Below, one piece after another: positions 1 through 5,174 of a DNA stretch of 8,749 bases. Where the stretch lies: positions 1 to 8,749 of the forward strand of contig VSPV01000113.1 of assembly GCA_009775605.1 (NCBI GenBank), written 5' to 3'. Within the stretch, counting starts at the first letter, position 1. Each line of letters opens with the position of its first letter. The position numbers and the translations under genes were made by a program. This DNA is from Paramuribaculum sp. (lineage in GTDB: Bacteria; Bacteroidota; Bacteroidia; Bacteroidales; Muribaculaceae). Below the pieces are notes generated by a model. It was not told the DNA's origin and searched no databases. It was given only the letters and a program-made list of their open reading frames with translations.

Positions 1-193
1 CTATTATTCAGCTGATTATGATTGTTTATTAAAGTCATAATTTAAGCTAAACGGCTCTATTCCTCTAATCTGCTGAAATTCAATATCGTGTAAACAAATC
101 TTAATCTCCAAATAAAATTACGTTTTATTTTGCGATATTTTTGAACGAAATTTGTGTTGTAAAAATAGTGAAAGAACCATCTCCTCTACTTCA
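1..193. other. AT-rich leader region upstream of dnaA
   Basis: No gene is visible on either strand here. The DNA is much more AT-rich than the coding sequence that follows. It contains a -7 promoter element (listed separately) and a short palindrome, TCAGCTGA, near position 9. I searched by eye for DnaA boxes (TTATCCACA and one-mismatch forms) and found none convincing. The region is cut by the window edge, so its upstream neighbour is unknown. It could be part of an origin-proximal regulatory region, but nothing in these bases shows that. Confidence 0.5.
136..143 (+). promoter_or_regulatory. Bacteroidota -7 promoter element for dnaA
   Basis: TATTTTTG is an exact match to the Bacteroidota -7 consensus TAnnTTTG. 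Transcription would start near 150, leaving a leader of about 44 nt before the ATG at 194. No TTTG is found about 19 nt upstream, so the -33 element is absent or weak. The start site is inferred. Confidence 0.5.
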
Positions 194-1579
194 ATGACGC
201 AGACCCTGAACATACAATGGAACAAATGTCTCGAAATCTTCCGGGACAATCTCAAGACCGAGCAATTCGAAGCCTGGTTCAAACCCATTGTGCCGATTGA
301 GTATCACGACAACACACTGGTGCTCAAGGTCCCGTCACCATTCTTTATAGAACAGCTTGAAGAAAGATTCTTCAACATTCTTTCACACACACTCAAAAAG
401 GCATTCGGCCCGGAAATCAAACTTTTCTATCGCTTCGAACAGGTTTCAAACGAGCCGTCCACAAGCGTGACATATGGCAGCTCAAAGCCAAGTCCCGCCG
501 TGGCTCCACGACCGGGAGCGACATCAAACCCGTTCCAGCAGCAGGAAGCGCCCGACATTGACGCGCAGCTCAATCCTCACTACACCTTCGAGAACTACTG
601 CGGCAGTGTCTGCAACAAAGTGGCACGCTCAATCGGCGAGGCAATAGCCAACGACCCCAAGTGCAAGACATTCAACCCTCTCTTCATATTCGGAGCGCCC
701 GGCGTGGGAAAAACCCACCTGATACAGGCCATCGGCATACGCATAAAAGAGCTCAATCCGTCAATGCGCGTGCTCTACATTACGGCACGACTTTTTGAGA
801 GCCAGTATACCACCGCCCAGCGCAACGGCAAAATCAACGACTTCATGAACTTCTATCAGAGCATCGACACTCTGATAATCGACGATATTCAGGACCTCAT
901 AGGCAAATCACGCACCCAGAATACCTTCTACCACATCTTCGACCACCTGATGCGCAATTCCAAGCAGCTCATCCTGGCCAGCGACTGCTGCCCGTCGAAA
1001 ATGGAAGGTATGGAAGAGCGCCTGCTCTCTCGCTTCAAAATGGGAATGACGGCCGAGCTCGAGCGCCCCGACTACGAGCTGCGCAAGGAGGTGCTGACAC
1101 AGAAAGCCCAGCAGGACGGCCTCGAGATACCGGCCGAAGTGCTTGAATATATCGCCCTCAACGTAACCGACAGCATCCGCGATCTTGAAGGCATAGTGGT
1201 TTCGCTCTACGCCCACGCCACAGTGCTCAACTGCGACATCTCGGTGGATCTCGCACGCAAAGTGCTTGCCCACGCCGTGAAAGTCAACAAGCCTCAGATC
1301 AACTTCGAGCGCATAGCACAGACTGTAGCCGGCTACTACGACATAGACCCCGACCAGATTTTCACCAAATCACGCAAACGCGAGATATCAGATGCGCGCC
1401 AGATGGTGATGTATCTCGCCAAGAAACATGCCAAGATGCCCTTCACTGCCATCGGCACAAGACTGTCGCGCACCCACGCGACTGTGCTCTACGCCTGCAA
1501 GAACATCGAGGAGCGCCTTCCTATTGAAAAACAACTGCAGGAAGACGTCACCAAAATCGAAGCCTCCCTGCAGTCGTGA
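194..1579 (+). CDS. dnaA: Chromosomal replication initiator protein DnaA
   Basis: DnaA is the AAA+ ATPase that binds DnaA boxes at oriC, melts the origin and loads helicase. The 461-residue product has the full four-domain layout. Domain I (about 1-82) contains the WNKCL and AWFKPIVP stretches. A Pro/Ser/Gln-rich linker covers about 85-126. The AAA+ core has Walker A GAPGVGKT (167-174), Walker B LIIDD (227-231), the box VII arginine in SRF (R280) and sensor 2 in SIRDLEG (R329). The C-terminal DNA-binding domain starts near 379, with the signature helix around 410-438. I chose the ATG at 194 because family members begin about eight residues before the first Trp; the in-frame TTG at 152 would add an unconserved 14-residue tail. 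Oddities: the signature reads RTHATV (426-431), where the family usually has Asp before the His, and the sensor-1 loop reads SDCCP instead of an SDxPP-like sequence. No dnaN or recF follows. Confidence 0.98.
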   Translation: MTQTLNIQWNKCLEIFRDNLKTEQFEAWFKPIVPIEYHDNTLVLKVPSPFFIEQLEERFFNILSHTLKKAFGPEIKLFYRFEQVSNEPSTSVTYGSSKPSPAVAPRPGATSNPFQQQEAPDIDAQLNPHYTFENYCGSVCNKVARSIGEAIANDPKCKTFNPLFIFGAPGVGKTHLIQAIGIRIKELNPSMRVLYITARLFESQYTTAQRNGKINDFMNFYQSIDTLIIDDIQDLIGKSRTQNTFYHIFDHLMRNSKQLILASDCCPSKMEGMEERLLSRFKMGMTAELERPDYELRKEVLTQKAQQDGLEIPAEVLEYIALNVTDSIRDLEGIVVSLYAHATVLNCDISVDLARKVLAHAVKVNKPQINFERIAQTVAGYYDIDPDQIFTKSRKREISDARQMVMYLAKKHAKMPFTAIGTRLSRTHATVLYACKNIEERLPIEKQLQEDVTKIEASLQS

Positions 1580-1586
1580 TAACGCA

Positions 1587-1605
1587 CTGTCGGAAATTCC
1601 GTCAG
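1587..1605. terminator. Hairpin between convergent dnaA and nitroreductase genes
   Basis: CTGTCGGA and TCCGTCAG form an 8-bp stem with one T-T mismatch around an AAT loop. The right arm covers the nitroreductase stop codon. Neither strand has a T-tract after the stem, so this is not a classical intrinsic terminator. Its place in the 22-bp gap between converging genes suggests a shared transcription end, which is inference. Confidence 0.3.
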
Positions 1606-2357
1606 ATAGCGAACCCCTGTTTTCTTACATAAGCAAGATATTTCTCCGAGAAGATTTTAGCAGAAGTTCTCGGATAGCGGACCTCGGCATAAACCTGCGC
1701 GAGGTTTTTCTTTCCGTTTTCCTCCACAAACCGGTGGTTTTCCGCAAGGCTCTCCTTATATGAGTATATGGCCTTTATATCCTCCCCTGAAAAATCCTGG
1801 TATTTCTCATCCATAATAATCGCGTCGGGAGAAAGGCGGTCTGATTCCGGCGCCTCGCCGTCCGGCCAGCCTACCGTGATGGTTGTCACCGGCACGACAA
1901 GTTCAGGCAAGGAAAGCAGCTGCCCTATTTCCTCGGCATTATAGGTAGTGGTGCCGAGATAGCAGCAACCGAGGCCGTCCATTTCGGCGAGAGTATTGAA
2001 CTGCTGAGCAAACAGACAGGTGTCTATAACGGCCGCCATGAAACTTTGAAAATTGTCGCAGCCGGGGTCGGTGCCGGATTCTTCGCACCACAGAGAGTAC
2101 CGGCGGTAATCGGCACAGAAAGTGACCACATGCGCCGCCCCCTCCACCTGCGGCTGATTGAAATGTGCCGGAGCGAGAAGCCGTTTCATCTCCGGAGAGG
2201 AAGTCACAACGGCGGAATAAAGCTGCATATTGCCGGTATTCGGGGCATGCGCCGCGAGCGCGAGAAGATTCCTGACTAAAGCGGCATCCACGGGCTTAGC
2301 GCTGTAACGCCTCACAGTGCGCCGGCGTGAAAAGTATTCGTTTATTGAAGTTTCCAT
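1602..2357 (-). CDS. Nitroreductase family protein (NfsA/FRP-like, FMN-dependent)
   Basis: This is a probable FMN-containing NAD(P)H oxidoreductase of the nitroreductase fold, 251 residues, close to the usual length of NfsA/FRP-type members. The N-terminal basic stretch RRRTVRRY (11-18) matches the FMN-phosphate contact of the family. APNTGNMQ (38-45) is the Asn/Gln flavin-contact loop. GLGCCYLG (128-135) and the VGWPDG turn (172-177) fit the later FMN-binding segments. No signal peptide or membrane segment is seen, so it should be cytoplasmic and probably dimeric. The natural substrate cannot be read from sequence; flavin, quinone or nitro-compound reduction are all possible. It converges on dnaA (22-bp gap) and diverges from nrdJ. 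The start is the ATG at 2355-2357, just downstream of a -7 element. The family call is firm, the subtype less so. Confidence 0.9.
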   Translation of the reverse strand: METSINEYFSRRRTVRRYSAKPVDAALVRNLLALAAHAPNTGNMQLYSAVVTSSPEMKRLLAPAHFNQPQVEGAAHVVTFCADYRRYSLWCEESGTDPGCDNFQSFMAAVIDTCLFAQQFNTLAEMDGLGCCYLGTTTYNAEEIGQLLSLPELVVPVTTITVGWPDGEAPESDRLSPDAIIMDEKYQDFSGEDIKAIYSYKESLAENHRFVEENGKKNLAQVYAEVRYPRTSAKIFSEKYLAYVRKQGFAI

Positions 2358-2373
2358 TTCTGAAATATTTTTT

Positions 2374-2381
2374 CAAATATA
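2374..2381 (-). promoter_or_regulatory. Bacteroidota -7 promoter element for the nitroreductase gene
   Basis: The minus strand reads TATATTTG, an exact TAnnTTTG match, 16 bp ahead of the ATG. A start about 7 nt downstream would give a leader of roughly 10 nt, which is short. No TTTG lies at the expected -33 distance. Confidence 0.45.
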
Positions 2382-2510
2382 AAAATTAAAACCGAAGAAA
2401 ACCGATACCGACACCGAAATTTTCCAATCGGACAACATGAAGGCACACCCCGCCAACTTACATTGCTGTTTTTCTGCATATTAACAAATCGAAATGAATA
2501 ATCGCGTCTG

Positions 2511-2519
2511 TGTTGATAA
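2511..2519 (-). promoter_or_regulatory. DnaA-box-like 9-mer
   Basis: The minus strand reads TTATCAACA, one mismatch from the consensus TTATCCACA. It lies in an AT-rich gap about 0.9 kb from the end of dnaA. Only one such site is apparent in this gap, whereas functional origins normally have clusters, so a chance match is quite possible. Confidence 0.25.
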
Positions 2520-2530
2520 ATAATTCGTAA

Positions 2531-2588
2531 ACAATTTTGACAATCCGTATTTTTTTACAAATTTTGCAACCGTCTTTTTACAAACCGT
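2531..2588 (+). repeat. Three degenerate direct repeats ending in CCGT at the nrdJ promoter
   Basis: The units are ACAATTTTGACAATCCGT (2531-2548), ACAAATTTTGCAACCGT (2557-2573) and the shortened ACAAACCGT (2580-2588). The last two also share a T-rich lead (TTTTTACAAA at 2552-2561 and 2575-2584), and their CCGT blocks at 2545 and 2570 are 25 bp apart. The repeats cover the proposed -33 and -7 elements and the likely transcription start. Such an arrangement suits a repressor or activator site, but low sequence complexity could also produce it. Confidence 0.45.
2536..2566 (+). promoter_or_regulatory. Probable nrdJ promoter
   Basis: TTTG at 2536-2539 is followed after 19 nt by AAATTTTG at 2559-2566, seven of eight bases of the extended TAnnTTTG motif (first base A instead of T). 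The spacing fits the Bacteroidota -33/-7 arrangement. The expected start near 2573 gives a leader of about 43 nt before the GTG. It would drive nrdJ and probably the downstream glucanotransferase gene. Confidence 0.45.
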
Positions 2589-2615
2589 GATTCAACACTA
2601 TAAACTTACTTAACT

Positions 2616-5144
2616 GTGGCTACACAAACCTATTCCTACGATGAAGCTCACGAGGCTTCACTGGTATATTTTGATGGCGACGAACTCGCCGCGAGAGTGT
2701 GGGTGAGCAAATATGCTCTCAAGGACTCCTACGGCAACATATATGAGAAAACCCCGGCCGACATGCATGCACGCATAGCTTCCGAGCTGGCCCGCATTGA
2801 GGCATTGTATCCCAATCCCCTCTCATTCGACGAAATCTATCATCTTCTCGATAACTTCCGTTACGTGGTGCCTCAGGGCAGCCCGATGACGGGAATCGGC
2901 AACAACTATCAGGTTGCATCGCTCTCAAACTGCTTCGTGATAGGACTGGAAGGCAAGCCCGACTCCTACGGCGGCGTTATAAAGATCGACGAGGAGCAGG
3001 TGCAGCTCATGAAACGCCGCGGCGGCGTGGGCCACGACCTGTCACATATCCGCCCCAAAGGAACCCCGGTAAAGAACTCGGCCCTCACCTCCACCGGTCT
3101 CGTGCCCTTTATGGAACGCTACTCCAATTCCACGCGAGAGGTTGCACAGGACGGACGTCGCGGCGCCCTGATGCTCACGGTAAGCATAAAGCATCCCGAC
3201 TCGGAGAAATTTATAGATGCCAAAATGACTGAAGGCAAGGTGACCGGAGCCAACGTATCGGTCAGAATCGACGATGCCTTCATGCAGGCCGCCATAGACC
3301 ATGTGCCCTACCGCCAGCAGTTCCCCGTTGATTCCGACCACCCGGAGATAACCAAGGAAACCGACGCCACGGCACTGTGGGCCAAGATTGTGCATAACGC
3401 ATGGAAATCTGCTGAGCCCGGAGTCCTTTTCTGGGATACCATAAAGCGGGAGTCGCTTCCCGACTGCTATGCCGATCTCGGCTTCCAGACCATATCTACC
3501 AATCCCTGCGGAGAGATTCCCTTGTGTCCTTACGACAGCTGCCGTCTGCTTGCAATCAACCTATATTCGTTTGTGGAGAATCCCTTCACGCCCGATGCCA
3601 AGTTCAATTTCGAGCTTTTCCGCGACTACGTGGGCAAAGCGCAGCGCCTGATGGACGACATCATCGACCTCGAGAAAGAGAAGATAGACCAGATTCTGGC
3701 CAAGATTGAATCGGATCCCGAGACCGAGGAAGTAAAACAGACAGAGCGTAACCTGTGGCACAAGATACGCACCAAGACCCTCAAAGGCCGGCGCACAGGA
3801 GTGGGAACCACCGGCGAAGGCGACATGCTCGCCGCCCTCGGACTCCGCTACGGCACCACCGAGGCCACCGATTTCTCCGAAAGCGTGCATAAGGCGCTGG
3901 CTCTCGCCGCCTACCGCTCGTCGGAAATCATGGCGCGCGAACGCGGTGCATTCGAAATTTTCGACCCGCAGCGAGAAATCGACAATCCCTTCATGAAGCG
4001 CCTCGCCGAGGCCGATCCGCAACTTGTGGAGGACATCAGAAAGAACGGTCGCCGCAACATCGCTTGCCTTACCATAGCACCCACCGGCACCACAAGCCTT
4101 ATGACGCGCACTTCTTCCGGCATAGAGCCTGTATTCATGCCGGTTTACAAACGCCGCCGCAAGGTCAACCCCAACGATGCCAAAGTAAGAGTGGATTTCG
4201 TGGACGAATCAGGCGACGCTTTCGAAGAATACATTGTATACCATCCCCGTTTCATCACCTGGATGAAAGTAAACGGAATAGAAATACGCCCCGACTACAC
4301 GCAGGAGGAACTCGACTCGCTCGTGGCCCGCTCCCCTTACTACAAGGCCACTGCCAACGATGTTGACTGGCTCGAGAAAGTGAGAATGCAAGGACGCGTG
4401 CAGAAATGGGTGGACCACTCGATTTCCGTCACAATCAACCTACCATCCGACGTCACCGAGGAGCTTGTAGGCCGACTGTATGTTGAAGCCTGGCGCTGCG
4501 GCTGCAAAGGCTGCACCGTTTACCGCGACGGCTCACGCGCCGGAGTGCTTGTGGCTGCCGAGAAAAAGAAACCCGCTCCCATAATCATGGAGCCGCATGT
4601 GGCCAAACGTCCCATAGAGCTCGAGGCCGATGTGGTGCGCTTCCAGAACAACAAGGAAAAATGGATTGCGTTTGTAGGCCTGATGAACGGCAAACCATAC
4701 GAAATCTTCACCGGTCTTGCCGATGACGACGACGGCATTTTCTGCCCCAAATCCATCACTCACGGCAAAATCATCAAGGCCGTGGACGATAAAGGTGTGA
4801 AGCGTTACGACTTCCAGTTCATCAACAAGCGCGGCTACAAGACTACAATCGAAGGCCTTTCCGACAAATTCAACCCTGAATACTGGAACTACGCCAAGCT
4901 GATTTCAGGTGTGCTCCGTTACGGAATGCCCATCGACCAGGTGCTTAAGCTCGTAGGAGGTCTTGAACTGGACAGCCAGTCCATCAACACCTGGAAAATG
5001 GGTGTGGAACGCGCGCTGAAGAAATATCTGCCCAACGGCACCAAGGCTGCCGGACAGACCTGTCCTAACTGCGGGCATGAGACGCTTATTTATCAGGAAG
5101 GATGCCTTATCTGCACATCGTGCGGAGCGTCAAGGTGTGGCTGA
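2616..5144 (+). CDS. nrdJ: Adenosylcobalamin-dependent (class II) ribonucleotide reductase
   Basis: This enzyme makes deoxyribonucleotides using a radical generated from coenzyme B12, without oxygen, and acts in the cytoplasm. The 842-residue product has a 10-stranded barrel core. The active-site loop NPCGEI supplies N296, C298 (thiyl radical) and E300. C106 (SNC) and C484 (NIACLTIAPTG) are the expected reducing cysteine pair. RRGGVGHDLS (134-143) and the barrel-end YRDGSR (646-651) are typical of the family. A C-terminal extension (about 680-800) leads to a zinc-ribbon-like tail with C816/C819 and C833/C836 and a terminal C841, probably the redox-active swinging tail. The start is GTG at 2616, giving MATQTYSYDEA, which aligns with the family start; no better ATG lies nearby. 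No intein or frameshift is seen. The malQ-like gene follows after 30 bp. Confidence 0.96.
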   Translation: MATQTYSYDEAHEASLVYFDGDELAARVWVSKYALKDSYGNIYEKTPADMHARIASELARIEALYPNPLSFDEIYHLLDNFRYVVPQGSPMTGIGNNYQVASLSNCFVIGLEGKPDSYGGVIKIDEEQVQLMKRRGGVGHDLSHIRPKGTPVKNSALTSTGLVPFMERYSNSTREVAQDGRRGALMLTVSIKHPDSEKFIDAKMTEGKVTGANVSVRIDDAFMQAAIDHVPYRQQFPVDSDHPEITKETDATALWAKIVHNAWKSAEPGVLFWDTIKRESLPDCYADLGFQTISTNPCGEIPLCPYDSCRLLAINLYSFVENPFTPDAKFNFELFRDYVGKAQRLMDDIIDLEKEKIDQILAKIESDPETEEVKQTERNLWHKIRTKTLKGRRTGVGTTGEGDMLAALGLRYGTTEATDFSESVHKALALAAYRSSEIMARERGAFEIFDPQREIDNPFMKRLAEADPQLVEDIRKNGRRNIACLTIAPTGTTSLMTRTSSGIEPVFMPVYKRRRKVNPNDAKVRVDFVDESGDAFEEYIVYHPRFITWMKVNGIEIRPDYTQEELDSLVARSPYYKATANDVDWLEKVRMQGRVQKWVDHSISVTINLPSDVTEELVGRLYVEAWRCGCKGCTVYRDGSRAGVLVAAEKKKPAPIIMEPHVAKRPIELEADVVRFQNNKEKWIAFVGLMNGKPYEIFTGLADDDDGIFCPKSITHGKIIKAVDDKGVKRYDFQFINKRGYKTTIEGLSDKFNPEYWNYAKLISGVLRYGMPIDQVLKLVGGLELDSQSINTWKMGVERALKKYLPNGTKAAGQTCPNCGHETLIYQEGCLICTSCGASRCG

Positions 5145-5174
5145 TTCCAAGTCTGAACTCACATTTCATGCCAG

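Larger units (their letters stand above)
2358..2615. other. Divergent AT-rich regulatory region (nitroreductase / nrdJ)
   Basis: This 258-bp gap has no coding potential that I can support. It holds the nitroreductase promoter at its left end, one DnaA-box-like 9-mer, and a promoter overlaid by three degenerate repeats at its right end. I looked for a cobalamin riboswitch, expected in front of some B12-dependent enzyme genes, and saw no B12-box-like core. The middle part (about 2400-2500) shows nothing recognisable. Confidence 0.6.

Noticed and set aside
152..193. In-frame TTG start extending DnaA by 14 residues
   Set aside because: The added residues do not resemble the DnaA N-terminus, a TTG start is less likely, and the ATG at 194 fits the family and the proposed promoter spacing.
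908..1273. Open frame of 121 codons antisense to dnaA
   Set aside because: It overlaps the conserved AAA+ core and has no promoter or recognisable domain.
2046..2279. Open frame of 77 codons opposite the nitroreductase gene
   Set aside because: It lies inside the conserved nitroreductase frame on the other strand and has no recognisable features.
2595..2602. NrdR-box half-site ACACTATA just before the nrdJ start
   Set aside because: Only the left half matches; the right half (AACTTACT) does not complete the palindrome, and there is no second box at the usual spacing.
2400..2615. Cobalamin riboswitch ahead of nrdJ
   Set aside because: No B12-box-like core or matching helices are visible in the gap, which is too AT-rich for the conserved core.
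3561..4022. Open frame of 153 codons antisense to nrdJ
   Set aside because: It lies wholly within a conserved enzyme gene and is explained by GC-rich codon positions; the translation shows no recognisable domain.
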